Of a DNA stretch of 64,000 nt, positions 21,877-31,395 are shown one piece after another. Source of the stretch: DOZZ01 sp963792655. Its GTDB lineage: Bacteria; Acidobacteriota; Terriglobia; Bryobacterales; Bryobacteraceae. Both the position numbers and the translations under genes were made by a program. Each line of letters starts with the position of its first letter. The stretch's first letter is position 1. The notes beneath the pieces are model-generated. The model worked only from the letters and a program-made list of their open reading frames with translations, ran no database searches and was not told the origin of the DNA. Location: positions 1 to 64,000 of the forward strand of contig CAWBWU010000005.1 in assembly GCA_963792655.1 (NCBI GenBank), in the 5' to 3' direction.

Positions 21877-23061
21877 TTATCTCGTCTGCCGCGCGAGAAA
21901 CTTTGCCAGACGTTCCATTGCCGGCTCAAGCACCGAACGCTCAGCCGCGTAACAAATGCGGATGGAGCCTTCGCCGCCTTCGCCGAACGCTACCCCCGGT
22001 GCTATCCCCAGCTTCTCTTCGAGCAGCAGCCGCTTGCAGAACTCAAAGGAATCGGTCAGGCCTTCAACACGCGGAAACAGATAGAACGCGCCCTCGGGCT
22101 CCGGGATCGTCAGGCCCGGCATGGCGCGCATTTCTTCCAGGCAGTAATCACGATTCGCGCGCAGCCGTTCGAGCATTTTGCGCAGTTCAGGCTCGCCATC
22201 GCGCAGCGCGGTTTCAGCGGCTTTCTGTGTGAAGCTTGCCGCGTGCGAAATGATGAACTCGTTCATCTGGGTGCACTTCTGCGCCAAATCGCGGCGCGCG
22301 ACGAGCCAACCCAGCCGCCAACCCGTCATGCAGTAACTCTTGGAGAACGAGTGCACCACAACAACCGCATCGTCGCGGGTGGCGAGTTGCAGAATCGATG
22401 GCGCGATTGCACCCAGTTCCCTGCCGCTATACCAGAGCCGGTCATACACTTCATCGGCCATCAACCATAGACCATGCCGCCGTGCGAAATCGAGCAGGCG
22501 GCGTTGATCATCAACAGTCGCCACCCAGCCCAGCGGATTCGAAGGCGACGTGTACAGCAGCAGCCTGGTACGCGGAGTGACCGCGCGCTCCAGAGCATCA
22601 AAGTCGACCTCATAATGCGAGCCCACCAGTGGCTGTGCGATTTGTGAAACCGTCGCGTTTGCCATCGTCGCAATCGCTGAACCGTTGGGCCATGCCGGCG
22701 TCAGTACAATGGCGTGATCGCCCGGATCGAGCACCACGCGAATGGCCACATTCAAGGCCTGTACACCGGACGCAGTCACGACCACTTCGCTCGCGGGATC
22801 AATCGCGACCCGCTGCTGCGCGGCATATTGATCGGCGATGGCCTGCCGCAACGAAGGCAAACCGGCGTTCTCCGTGTAGTAAGTGAAGCCGTCGGCCATG
22901 GCCTTTGCGGCGGCCTGCTTGATGTACTCGGGCGTGGGTAGATTCGATTCACCGAAGTAAAGACGCAGCACGCCCGGCATGCCCAGCGCGATTTCGGCAA
23001 GCTCGCGAATGCGCGAGTGCGGCACGGCAGCCGCGGACGAAGAAATCTGCGGATTCTTCAA
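21877..23061 (-). CDS. Class I/II PLP-dependent aminotransferase
   Basis: A 394-residue fold-type I aminotransferase of the aspartate aminotransferase superfamily. The PLP lysine lies in VHSFSKSYCMTGWRLGW, the nucleotide-loop motif is YTSPSNPLGW, and DEVYDRLWY supplies the cofactor-contacting tyrosine. Substrate specificity is not evident. The start is TTG 23061, which overlaps the response-regulator stop (TTGA), so translation is probably coupled to the sensor operon. The reading frame further upstream lies inside the regulator gene and is discarded. Confidence 0.88.
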   Translation of the reverse strand: MKNPQISSSAAAVPHSRIRELAEIALGMPGVLRLYFGESNLPTPEYIKQAAAKAMADGFTYYTENAGLPSLRQAIADQYAAQQRVAIDPASEVVVTASGVQALNVAIRVVLDPGDHAIVLTPAWPNGSAIATMANATVSQIAQPLVGSHYEVDFDALERAVTPRTRLLLYTSPSNPLGWVATVDDQRRLLDFARRHGLWLMADEVYDRLWYSGRELGAIAPSILQLATRDDAVVVVHSFSKSYCMTGWRLGWLVARRDLAQKCTQMNEFIISHAASFTQKAAETALRDGEPELRKMLERLRANRDYCLEEMRAMPGLTIPEPEGAFYLFPRVEGLTDSFEFCKRLLLEEKLGIAPGVAFGEGGEGSIRICYAAERSVLEPAMERLAKFLARQTR

Positions 23062-24506
23062 CGTTCGGACTTCTTCTTGATGTCGATGTTCAGCCGCTTG
23101 ATTTTCTGGTTGAGCGTGGAGAGCGGCACGCGCAGCACGTCCGCAGTTTCCGTCTGACTCCAATTCCACTTTTCCAGGTTCTCGATGATCACGCGGCGCT
23201 CGAAGTCCGCAACGATCTCGAACAGCGAGGCATCGGCAGGTAAGGGACCACCGTCGTTCCGCCGCACGCGGCCGCTGGCAGCCAGCAGGTAATCGGGAAA
23301 CACATCGATCGGCACCGATGTTTCGGTCGCCAGCACGACTGCGCGCTCGACAACATTTTCGAGTTCGCGCACATTGCCGGGCCAGGTGTGCTCGATCAAC
23401 GCTTGCACTGCCTCAGGCTGGAATACAAGCTGGCTCTTGTTGCCGTTGTCGTCCAGAAATTTCTCGTTCTCGCGGCAATACTTCAGAAAGAAGAAATCGA
23501 CCAGCAGCGGGATGTCTTCCTTGCGGTCGCGTAAGGGCGGCAGGTTGATGTTGATTACGTTGAGGCGATAGTAGAGGTCTTCGCGGAACTTGCCGTCTTC
23601 AACCAGCTTGCGCAAGTCCGCATTCGTCGCGGCCAGGATGCGCACATCCACTTTGATGGTTTCGTTCGAGCCGAGCGGTGTGAACTCTTTCTCCTGAATC
23701 ACACGCAACAACTTGGCTTGTGTTTCCGCGCTGACCGTTCCGATCTCATCGAAAAAGATAGTGCCGTTATTGGCAACCTCGAATGAGCCCTTCTTGTTTG
23801 CGACAGCACTGGTGAACGCGCCTTTGACGTGGCCGAACAAAGTGGACTCGAGCAGGTCAGCGGGTAACGATCCACTATTCACCGCGACGAAAGCCTGCGT
23901 GGCGCGCGGCGAATTGGTGTGAATGGCCTTGGCGACCAACTCCTTGCCGGTGCCGGTTTCGCCGGTGATCAGAATCGTCGAGCGGCTCGACGCAACTTGT
24001 TCCACCAGATCCAGCAGCCGCAGCATGCGCTCGCTCTTGCCGACGATGTGCGGGAAGTTATAGCGCTGCTTCAGCGCCTTCTTGAGTTGAACGTTCTCAC
24101 TCTGCAGCAGCGGGCCCGAGGTGATGCGTTCCACCTCGCGCAGCAACTTCGCGTTGTCCCACGGCTTAGTGACGAAGTGCGTTGCGCCGAGCTTGATCGC
24201 CTGCACGGCAACATCGACGGAACCGTACGCGGTCACCATGAACACCGGCGTCTCGGTATCGTACTCGCGCAGATCGCGCAGCACTTCCATGCCGGAGCGG
24301 TCGGGCATCATCAGGTCGAGCAGGACAAGGTCGTAAGGCTTCTGGCCCAGCTTGCGTTCACCCTCCGCAGCGTTCTGCGCGAGGTCGACCGCGTAGCCTT
24401 CCAGAGTCAGCAAGTCGGACAGACTCTCGCGGATTTCAAACTCGTCGTCGATGACGAGAATGCGGCCTTTCGCCGCAACGCTCTTCGGAGTTTCAGTGAT
24501 GGTCAT
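23058..24506 (-). CDS. Sigma-54-dependent response regulator (NtrC family)
   Basis: 482 residues: receiver domain (1-130) with phospho-acceptor Asp64 in LVLLDLMMPDRSG, a sigma-54 AAA+ domain (150-390) with Walker A GETGTGKE at 182-189 and Walker B TIFFDEIG, and a Fis-type helix-turn-helix near the C-terminus (WSQTETADVLRVPLSTLNQK). The sigma-54 contact loop reads GAFTSA (229-234) instead of the classical GAFTGA. It is downstream of its probable cognate kinase with a 63-base gap, and its stop overlaps the aminotransferase start. It should activate sigma-54 promoters when phosphorylated. Confidence 0.93.
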   Translation of the reverse strand: MTITETPKSVAAKGRILVIDDEFEIRESLSDLLTLEGYAVDLAQNAAEGERKLGQKPYDLVLLDLMMPDRSGMEVLRDLREYDTETPVFMVTAYGSVDVAVQAIKLGATHFVTKPWDNAKLLREVERITSGPLLQSENVQLKKALKQRYNFPHIVGKSERMLRLLDLVEQVASSRSTILITGETGTGKELVAKAIHTNSPRATQAFVAVNSGSLPADLLESTLFGHVKGAFTSAVANKKGSFEVANNGTIFFDEIGTVSAETQAKLLRVIQEKEFTPLGSNETIKVDVRILAATNADLRKLVEDGKFREDLYYRLNVININLPPLRDRKEDIPLLVDFFFLKYCRENEKFLDDNGNKSQLVFQPEAVQALIEHTWPGNVRELENVVERAVVLATETSVPIDVFPDYLLAASGRVRRNDGGPLPADASLFEIVADFERRVIIENLEKWNWSQTETADVLRVPLSTLNQKIKRLNIDIKKKSER

Positions 24507-24569
24507 TAAACACGTATGCGGTGCCGCGCTTCACGCGAGCAGCGCAACCTATAGCATTTCACGAAACGC

Positions 24570-27488
24570 TCAGGCGTTTTGAACTTGTGCCGCGGCCGGA
24601 AGACCGGCACGGCGAGCGCCCACCGGTAGTTCCACCCGAAAGCGCGTGCCGCCGCCCGGCGCGGGTGACGCTTCGATGATGCCGTTATGCTCCTGCACGA
24701 TGCCGTACGTCACTGCGAGCCCCAGGCCGGTGCCTTTGCGCGCGGCCTTCGTCGTGAAGAACGGATCGTAAATACGCGGGAGATTTTCAGGAGCGATGCC
24801 GTGCCCGGTATCGGTGATGTCGACGCACACCACATCGTCGTTCCGGAAGGTGCAGATCGAAAGACAATGTCCGCCGGCGCGCGACGGCCCATGTTCCATT
24901 GCATCGCGCGCATTGAGCAGCAGATTGAGAAACACCTGTTGCAACTTGCCCGGGTTGCCTTGCATGGCCGGAACGCCCGCCTCGAACTTGCGCTCGATCT
25001 GAATACCGGCCTTCTCGAACTGATGCTCCACCAGCGACAGCGTTTCCTGCACCAGTTTGTTCAGATCGAGGTCGCTGGCATCGGTCGGCGACGTACGCGA
25101 AAAATTTAAAAGTGAATTAACAATCTCGCTCGCACGGAACGTCTGGCGCGCGATCTTCTCGAGCATGCGTGACTTCTGTTCGTCGCCCGCAAGCTGCCGC
25201 GTCAACATCTGCGCGTAGTTGGAGATCACCGCCAGCGGCGTGTTTACTTCATGCGCCACGCCGGCCACCAGCAATCCGATGCTGCTCAGCTTGTCGGCTT
25301 GCACGAGGCGGCGTTCGAGTTCCGAACGATCCGTGATGTCGTCGAAAATCACCAGGCGGCCGATGCGTTCGAAATCGCGAGACACCAGCGGTGCAATAGC
25401 GACATTCAGCGTTGCTTCGCGTGACGTCTGGAATCCCGCGCCTTCCACTTCCGGACCCCACGAACGCAGCACCAGCTTATCCGCGTGATAGATACCGCTC
25501 TCGCCACGAGTGCGCTCAATGTGCTCCATCAACGCAGGCGGAAATAATTCTTCCAGCTTGCGGCCGAGCGCGTCTTCGCGGCGAATGGACGTGAGCTCTT
25601 CCATGCGCGTGTTCCAGCTCTCGACCCGATCTTCGAGGTCCGCGGCGAGAATTCCTACGCTGATCGATTCGACGATGTTTTCGCTGAACTCTTTTAGCCG
25701 CTCGTATTCGTGCACTTTGCGTTCGAGCGCACGGTAGAGGTTCGCATTCTCTAACGCAATGCCGACGTAGCCTGCCAGCGTCACCAACAGCTCGACGTCT
25801 TCGGTCGAGAGGAAGTCGCCGCTTTCCGAGCGGCTGACGCCAATGTACGCGATCGTCGTGCCCCGCACCGTGCATGGCACGTAGTAAGTCAGATCGAGCA
25901 CCGCAACGGTATGGCGCACGGAGTGTGGCCACGTCTTGGCGAGCGCATCCAGCCGGTATCGCGTGCGGTCGAAGAACACGTAAGGCGTGTTGCGCTGCCA
26001 GTCGAGGAAGCTCAGGTCGAACGCCTCGCCCGAAAATGACCTTCCACTCGAACCGATGGACTTGCGCATTTCCCAGTCCTCGCCGGCACGAGTGAAGAAC
26101 GCGACATGGCGGATCGACAACGTCTGCATCAGACGATCGCCCACGGACGTCAGCATTTTGTCGACGTCAGTTTCTGAGTTCAGCTCGCGCGCGAACTCGA
26201 TCAAGGTGCGCCGGTAATCGTAACGGTCGCGATAGAAGAACTTGTCCAATCGCTCTTGAATCCAATTGCGGATGGGCTGAAACAGAAACGCCGCGACCAG
26301 CATGACCGCAATCAAGCCGGTCTCGCTCAGGTCTTTGAAGTTTTTCTGCACCATGCTGCCCAGCGCAAACACCACGGAGTAGAAGCCGCCCAGCACACAA
26401 ACCGTTGCCAGCGTGTAAGCGAAGCCGCGCCGGAACAGGATGTCGACATCCATCAGGCGGTAGCGCGCAATCGAGTACGCGATGGTGAGCGGAATCAGCG
26501 GCATCGCGACCACTGCGAAGCGCGTCCAGGAGACCGCATCGTAGCCCGCCGCATAGGGGATGGCGTAGAAGAGCGCGAAGGGCAGAAAGCCGCAGACGGT
26601 TCCGTTTCTGAGCCACTTCAGCTGCTGGCGCGTGGTGGTGTCTTCCGTGGCGCGCGCTTCGCGATGCAGAACCCATGCGCTCGCGAGATACAGCGCAACC
26701 ATCAGCAGCATTTCGATGCGATCGAGCCATTCGCGCACCAGCACCAGTGGTGTGGTGGAGTGCAGCCAACCGGAAGCGAACGCGACGTAGGCGGCCGTCA
26801 GCAGCGCCCCGGGGATGTACAGCAGCGGTGCATGCAACCGAGCGCGGAACCAGCGCGGCGGGTCGGGAAACGTCAGACTGAAATGCAGAAACAGCGTGGG
26901 CGCGAGCCAGGTGGCGATCACGTTCGCCCAATAGATACTCTTGTCGAAGGTGTTCAGCTTGCCGGTATAGTGCAGCGAGCAAAAGATGAACGACGCCAGG
27001 CAGTAAACATAAAAGTGCCGCGCCTTCGACGCGCTCCTGCGCCGCAGATATACGAACAGGCCGATGATCAGATAAGAAGCGCCCGTCAGGTATTGGAAAT
27101 AGACGGCGCGATCGCGCGGCGCTTCCGCGATAATCACCGGCGTTTCAAACGCGACGCCCTTCCGGATGACGCGGTAATTCAACCGGCGCCACGCTTTGTC
27201 CGCGACAATTTCCGTCACGTTCATCGCGGTTTTGACTTCAGCACCACTGATCTGTGTGACCTGATCGCCGGCACGCAATCCGGCGCGATCGCCGACACTG
27301 CTGGGCACAACACGGTAGGCACGAACCGCGTTGCCGGCCGCCGTCGATTGATCTACCCAGGTGACGCCGTCATCGCCCAAATGGAAGCGGTGCAGGAGCT
27401 GAAAGTTCAAAATCCCAGCAACCAGCGCGGCAGCCGTAAGCACCGTGAGGAACGCTGTCGATAACTGGATCTTGAACTCTTGCAACAT
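24570..27488 (-). CDS. Membrane sensor histidine kinase (PDZ, GAF, PAS)
   Basis: 972 residues. A first membrane segment (about 10-30) is followed by an extracytoplasmic PDZ-like domain (GDRAGLRAGDQVTQISG), then eight or nine membrane helices up to about residue 405. A GAF domain lies near 440-590, a PAS domain near 610-730, HisKA with the phospho-histidine in GVAHEVNTPLAVISNY, and HATPase with N box LLNARDAMEHG, G1 DTGHGIAPE and G2 GTGLGLAVT. It probably phosphorylates the sigma-54 regulator encoded next. The PDZ domain suggests sensing of exposed protein C-termini or partner binding, which is inference. Confidence 0.92.
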   Translation of the reverse strand: MLQEFKIQLSTAFLTVLTAAALVAGILNFQLLHRFHLGDDGVTWVDQSTAAGNAVRAYRVVPSSVGDRAGLRAGDQVTQISGAEVKTAMNVTEIVADKAWRRLNYRVIRKGVAFETPVIIAEAPRDRAVYFQYLTGASYLIIGLFVYLRRRSASKARHFYVYCLASFIFCSLHYTGKLNTFDKSIYWANVIATWLAPTLFLHFSLTFPDPPRWFRARLHAPLLYIPGALLTAAYVAFASGWLHSTTPLVLVREWLDRIEMLLMVALYLASAWVLHREARATEDTTTRQQLKWLRNGTVCGFLPFALFYAIPYAAGYDAVSWTRFAVVAMPLIPLTIAYSIARYRLMDVDILFRRGFAYTLATVCVLGGFYSVVFALGSMVQKNFKDLSETGLIAVMLVAAFLFQPIRNWIQERLDKFFYRDRYDYRRTLIEFARELNSETDVDKMLTSVGDRLMQTLSIRHVAFFTRAGEDWEMRKSIGSSGRSFSGEAFDLSFLDWQRNTPYVFFDRTRYRLDALAKTWPHSVRHTVAVLDLTYYVPCTVRGTTIAYIGVSRSESGDFLSTEDVELLVTLAGYVGIALENANLYRALERKVHEYERLKEFSENIVESISVGILAADLEDRVESWNTRMEELTSIRREDALGRKLEELFPPALMEHIERTRGESGIYHADKLVLRSWGPEVEGAGFQTSREATLNVAIAPLVSRDFERIGRLVIFDDITDRSELERRLVQADKLSSIGLLVAGVAHEVNTPLAVISNYAQMLTRQLAGDEQKSRMLEKIARQTFRASEIVNSLLNFSRTSPTDASDLDLNKLVQETLSLVEHQFEKAGIQIERKFEAGVPAMQGNPGKLQQVFLNLLLNARDAMEHGPSRAGGHCLSICTFRNDDVVCVDITDTGHGIAPENLPRIYDPFFTTKAARKGTGLGLAVTYGIVQEHNGIIEASPAPGGGTRFRVELPVGARRAGLPAAAQVQNA

Positions 27489-27661
27489 GGAGGCTCTACG
27501 CCAGCAGACACTTATCCCTAAGGACGGCTATTAGCAAGTAGATGGCCAGCGATTTTCTCGCCCGTTAAGCCCAGAATACGCTGTTTTTCAGACACTTAGG
27601 GCGGATTGGCTGCGCGTAATCCGGAATTTGGGAGATTACCTCTCCCGATTCGCGGAATTCG

Positions 27662-28081
27662 CTAGATGCCGCTGTGGGGCAAGCGCTTACGCATCCAGTC
27701 CGCAAAAGCAGCGGGCGCTTCCATGGTGGAGAGCCGACTTTGGCGAACCAGCGCCCAATCCTCAAAGAGACCGGATTCTTTGATCTCTTTCAGGGTGACC
27801 GGCTCTTCAAAGGTCGTAACGAACTCGAAATCGACGACGGTCAGCTTGGGGTCTTTCGAGTCCGGCCGCGGCTCCGAAGCCACTTTGGCCAAACCGACTA
27901 CCGCAGCGTTGCTCATGCTGTGATAGACGAAGACCTTATCGCCGGGCCGCATGGCAGCGATCGCGCGGAGCGCCTGGGCATTGCGTACCCCATCCCAGGT
28001 AGTACGCTTTTCATTTGCAAATTGCTCGATTGAATACGTTTCAGGATCGGTTTTGGCAAGAAAGTAGCGCTGGTTAGACAT
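27662..28081 (-). CDS. EVE-domain protein
   Basis: 139 residues matching the EVE (PUA-like) fold of the thymocyte nuclear protein 1 group. The N-terminus RYFLAKTDPETYSIEQF, the conserved TTWDGVRNAQALRAI and GDKVFVYHS segments are characteristic. EVE domains bind modified bases in nucleic acids, and standalone bacterial versions have no settled role. It is divergent from the polysaccharide export genes, with about 80 bases between the starts. Bases 27489-27661 on its 3' side hold no gene. Confidence 0.88.
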   Translation of the reverse strand: MSNQRYFLAKTDPETYSIEQFANEKRTTWDGVRNAQALRAIAAMRPGDKVFVYHSMSNAAVVGLAKVASEPRPDSKDPKLTVVDFEFVTTFEEPVTLKEIKESGLFEDWALVRQSRLSTMEAPAAFADWMRKRLPHSGI

Positions 28082-28162
28082 GTAGGTATGAAGTGTTGGC
28101 CAGAGTATGACGATACAATAGAGGAGATTGGAAACGTATTGAGATCGTCTGCCAGCCGACCT

Positions 28163-28849
28163 ATGCCCCGTTTGATTTCGACTTCACTGCTCTCGATTTT
28201 GCTGTTTTCGACCTGCGCCGCTGCGCAAACACAGGCGCCCGCTACGCCGCCTCAGGCAACATCCCAGCCGTCCGCTCCTCCTGCAGAGGAAGTGAAGCCC
28301 GACGCTGCGGCTACCGCGGCCGGCGACGCCACTGCCGCGCCCAAGCCGCACTCAATGCCCGAAGGAGCGCCGGACAAAACGGCTTATGTTATCGGGCCTG
28401 AAGATTCGCTCTACATCCGCGTGTGGCACGAACCCGATCTGAGCGGCACGCTCGATGTTCGGCCGGACGGCTATATTTCCATGCAGTTAATCGGTGAACT
28501 CAAAGCCGACGGTATGACGGTCTCGCAACTCGCGGCGGCCATCACGAAACGGTTGACGGAGTTCATCAAAACTCCCGAAGTAAACGTGCAGTTGCTGAAG
28601 GTAAATAGCAAGAAGTTTTCGATCCAGGGTGAGGTGAACCGCCCCGGCACGTACGCGCTCACCGGGCCGACCACCTTGCTCGAAGCGCTCGTGAATGCAT
28701 CCGGCTTTCGCGATTTCGCGAATACCAAGAAGATCTATGTGCTGCGCGGCAATCAGCGTTTCTCGTTCAACTATAAGATGGTGAGCAAAGGCAAGAACAT
28801 GGACGAGAACATCCTGATACAAAACGGCGACCAGATCTTCGTCCCGTAG
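28163..28849 (+). CDS. Polysaccharide export protein (Wza-like)
   Basis: 228 residues from ATG 28163 with a signal peptide ending near CAAAQTQ, then a low-complexity proline/alanine linker of about 50 residues. The export domain (YVIGPEDSLYIRVWHEPDLS) and the SLBB repeat (KKFSIQGEVNRPGTYALTGP) are clear. Such proteins form the outer-membrane or periplasmic part of capsule/exopolysaccharide exporters. It is shorter than Escherichia coli Wza and has no obvious C-terminal outer-membrane helix. A TACAAT at 28114-28119 may be a -10 element, but no good -35 was found. Confidence 0.87.
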   Translation: MPRLISTSLLSILLFSTCAAAQTQAPATPPQATSQPSAPPAEEVKPDAAATAAGDATAAPKPHSMPEGAPDKTAYVIGPEDSLYIRVWHEPDLSGTLDVRPDGYISMQLIGELKADGMTVSQLAAAITKRLTEFIKTPEVNVQLLKVNSKKFSIQGEVNRPGTYALTGPTTLLEALVNASGFRDFANTKKIYVLRGNQRFSFNYKMVSKGKNMDENILIQNGDQIFVP

Positions 28850-28864
28850 CGCACCCGCTCTGTT

Positions 28865-30541
28865 ATGTCGACGCCGGCACCTACCAGCTACGTCAGCATT
28901 TCACGGCGTGAGCTGGACGTTCAGGACTATTTCGATATCGTCCGACGCCATCTCGGCTGGATCCTGGGTCCGCTGTTTGCCGGGCTGGTCATTTCCTGCG
29001 TCGTCGCATTCCTGCTCCCGAACGTCTACGTTTCTCAAGCAGCGCTCCGCATTGCACCGTCGCAAATTTCAGAGCAGTTGATTCCGTCGGTCGTCAATCA
29101 ACTGATGGTCGATCGCATCAACCAGATGCAGCAGGACATCCTGAGCCGCACCAGCCTCTCTGAGTTAATCCAGCGCCCCGACCTGAACCTCTACCGGTCG
29201 GAACTCGATCGCAAGCCTCTTGAAGACGTCATCGAGAAGATGCGAACGAAAGATATCAAGATCGGCATCATGGCCATGGCTGGGCAAGGCAATCGTCCGG
29301 CATCGGCGTTCAGCATTTCGTTTGCGTATCCGGATCGCGTGAAAGCACAGCGCGTCGTGCAGGCGCTCGTGACCAAGTTCACGGAATCGAACGTCTCGTC
29401 GCAGAGAACACAGACCGTTGTCACAACCGAGTTCCTCAGCGACGAACTGCAACAGGCCAAGGCCGCAATGGAGCGGACATCGGAGACGCTGACCCAGTTC
29501 CGTGTGCATAACTCCGGGCGCCTGCCGGAGCAGTCGCAGTACAACATCCAGGCTTTAACGGCACTGCAGAACGAGCGCAGCTCGCTCGATGGAGCGTTGA
29601 ATCGAGACTCGCAGGAGAAGCTGCTGCTGGAGTCTCGCCTCGACACGTTGAAAAGCCAATACGCGACCATCGTCGCTACGGCGCCCGCCCCGGCAGAAGA
29701 ACCGCAGGTGAGCGTTCGCAGCGAGCGGCTGAACGATTTGAACAAGCGCATTGCTGAGACACAATCGCGCTTGAACTCGCTGCGTGAAGTTTATAAAGAC
29801 ACGTATCCCGATATCCGCAATTTTGAGCAGCAGATCGGCGTGTGGACCAAAGAACGCGATGCTCTGCAGCGTGACATCGAAAAGGCCGACGCTCAGAATA
29901 AGAGCAACCCCAAGAAGAACCCGCAGCTCACGCGTTCTTTGAGCGATGTCACGGCCCAAACCGAGCAGACCAAAGCCGCCATCCGCGCGGTGGATCTCGA
30001 TCGCTCTGAAAAGCTGAAGCAGATTGAGGCGATCAACAGCCAGGTGGCCGCTTATCAATCCCGTCTGGAAGCGGGCCCGGCGAACGAGCAGAAATACGCG
30101 CAACTCGTGAAGGACTACCAACTGGCGTCCGCTAAGTATCAGGACCTGCAACAGAAACAGGGCGTGGCCGACACTCACAAAGCGATGGTGACGCGGAAGG
30201 CGGGTGAGAACCTCGAAGTGCTCGACCCGGCTTCCCTGCCCGAGCAACCGACCAGCCCGAACCGCTGGCTGATCTGCAGCCTGGGTATCGCGGTAGGGTT
30301 GGTGGCCGGCATCTCCTTCGCGGCAGTTCGTGAATTGAAAGATACATCACTCAAGAATTTAAAAGACGTGCGCGCTTACACGCAGCTTCCGATTCTCAGC
30401 AGCATCCCGCTGCTGGAGAACGATTACCTGGTCCAACGCAGGCGGCGCCTCGCCTATGTCGGGTGGTCGGCGGCAGTGATTCTGGGCGTGCTCGCGTGCA
30501 CGGTATCCATGTACTATCACTACAACGTGGCCCACACATGA
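28865..30541 (+). CDS. Polysaccharide chain-length protein (GumC/Wzz family)
   Basis: 558 residues with the Wzz arrangement: an N-terminal membrane helix (GPLFAGLVISCVVAFLL, about 34-50), a long periplasmic coiled-coil region (about 170-440, e.g. LNKRIAETQSRLNSL), a proline-rich PxxPxxP-type segment (DPASLPEQPTSPNRW) and a second membrane helix. A third hydrophobic stretch near the end (SAAVILGVLACTVSMYYHY) is unusual compared with short Wzz proteins. It lacks the kinase domain, which is encoded by the next gene, 16 bases downstream. Confidence 0.88.
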   Translation: MSTPAPTSYVSISRRELDVQDYFDIVRRHLGWILGPLFAGLVISCVVAFLLPNVYVSQAALRIAPSQISEQLIPSVVNQLMVDRINQMQQDILSRTSLSELIQRPDLNLYRSELDRKPLEDVIEKMRTKDIKIGIMAMAGQGNRPASAFSISFAYPDRVKAQRVVQALVTKFTESNVSSQRTQTVVTTEFLSDELQQAKAAMERTSETLTQFRVHNSGRLPEQSQYNIQALTALQNERSSLDGALNRDSQEKLLLESRLDTLKSQYATIVATAPAPAEEPQVSVRSERLNDLNKRIAETQSRLNSLREVYKDTYPDIRNFEQQIGVWTKERDALQRDIEKADAQNKSNPKKNPQLTRSLSDVTAQTEQTKAAIRAVDLDRSEKLKQIEAINSQVAAYQSRLEAGPANEQKYAQLVKDYQLASAKYQDLQQKQGVADTHKAMVTRKAGENLEVLDPASLPEQPTSPNRWLICSLGIAVGLVAGISFAAVRELKDTSLKNLKDVRAYTQLPILSSIPLLENDYLVQRRRRLAYVGWSAAVILGVLACTVSMYYHYNVAHT

Positions 30542-30557
30542 TTGACCGGAGACAACA

Positions 30558-31394
30558 TTGAGCCGCGTCCACGATGCGCTGCGGCGTGCCGAACAACTTG
30601 GCGCGAATCCGCTGCCGCCGGTCGAACCGACGGATGTTCCGAGTCCTGCGCTCGGGCCTGAACGCCATGTAGATCTCACCGACCTGTTGATCCGCGTTCC
30701 CGAGATTCCGTTCAACATCTCGCCCGATGTTCATCTGATCGATGTGAATAACCCGCACGACATGCCTGGCGAAGAGTTTCGCTCGCTGCGCACGCGGCTC
30801 AATCACATGAAGCGGCAGCAGCAGCTCAATTCGCTCGTCGTGACGAGCGCCTCTCCAGCCGAGGGCAAGACGTTCACCGCGGTGAATCTGGCTCTCGTAC
30901 AGGCACAGCTCTCTGAAAATTCCGTGCTGCTGGCCGATGTCGATCTGCGCCGTCCGACGATTCACTCCTTGTTCGAAACGGATCGCGCGCCAGGTTTTTC
31001 GGATTACCTGCTGGAGCAGGCGCCGCTCGAAGAGTGCCTCCGCAAGGTGGGCAATACAAATCTGTACTTCATGCCCGCCGGGTCGCCCGTCAAGAATCCT
31101 CTGGAACTGTTGAATCTGCGCCATGTGCGAACGTTCATCGAGGCGATGCCCAAGGTGTTCAACTGGTTCATCATCGACAGCCCGCCATTGCTGTTCTCGG
31201 CGGATGCGAATCTGCTTTCCACGCTGGCGGACGGAACGTTGATTGTTGTCAGAATCGGTGCGACCACTTTCGACAACATCACGCGTGCGATGCAGACGTT
31301 ATGTGAAAACAACGTGCTGGGCATCGTCGTCAACGGCGCCCGTGCGACGGAACTCTACAGCAAGTACGCCTATTACTACAGCAAGCACGACTAA
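30558..31394 (+). CDS. BY-kinase-like ATPase (CpsD/CapB type)
   Basis: 278 residues resembling the cytoplasmic half of bacterial tyrosine kinases that control capsule assembly. Walker A is SASPAEGKT (97-105), Walker A-prime is LLADVDLRRP (124-133) and Walker B is FIIDSPP (204-210). The C-terminus has a tyrosine cluster (YSKYAYYYSKHD), the usual autophosphorylation site. The start is TTG 30558 with GGAGA a few bases upstream. The membrane activator would be the GumC-like protein encoded just before. No polymerase or glycosyltransferase genes follow, so the sugar-making genes must be elsewhere. Confidence 0.9.
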   Translation: MSRVHDALRRAEQLGANPLPPVEPTDVPSPALGPERHVDLTDLLIRVPEIPFNISPDVHLIDVNNPHDMPGEEFRSLRTRLNHMKRQQQLNSLVVTSASPAEGKTFTAVNLALVQAQLSENSVLLADVDLRRPTIHSLFETDRAPGFSDYLLEQAPLEECLRKVGNTNLYFMPAGSPVKNPLELLNLRHVRTFIEAMPKVFNWFIIDSPPLLFSADANLLSTLADGTLIVVRIGATTFDNITRAMQTLCENNVLGIVVNGARATELYSKYAYYYSKHD

Positions 31395-31395
31395 A

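Noticed and set aside
26256..27464. Long plus-strand open frame opposite the histidine kinase
   Set aside because: Antisense of recognised kinase and membrane segments; codon pattern in GC-rich DNA makes such shadows common.
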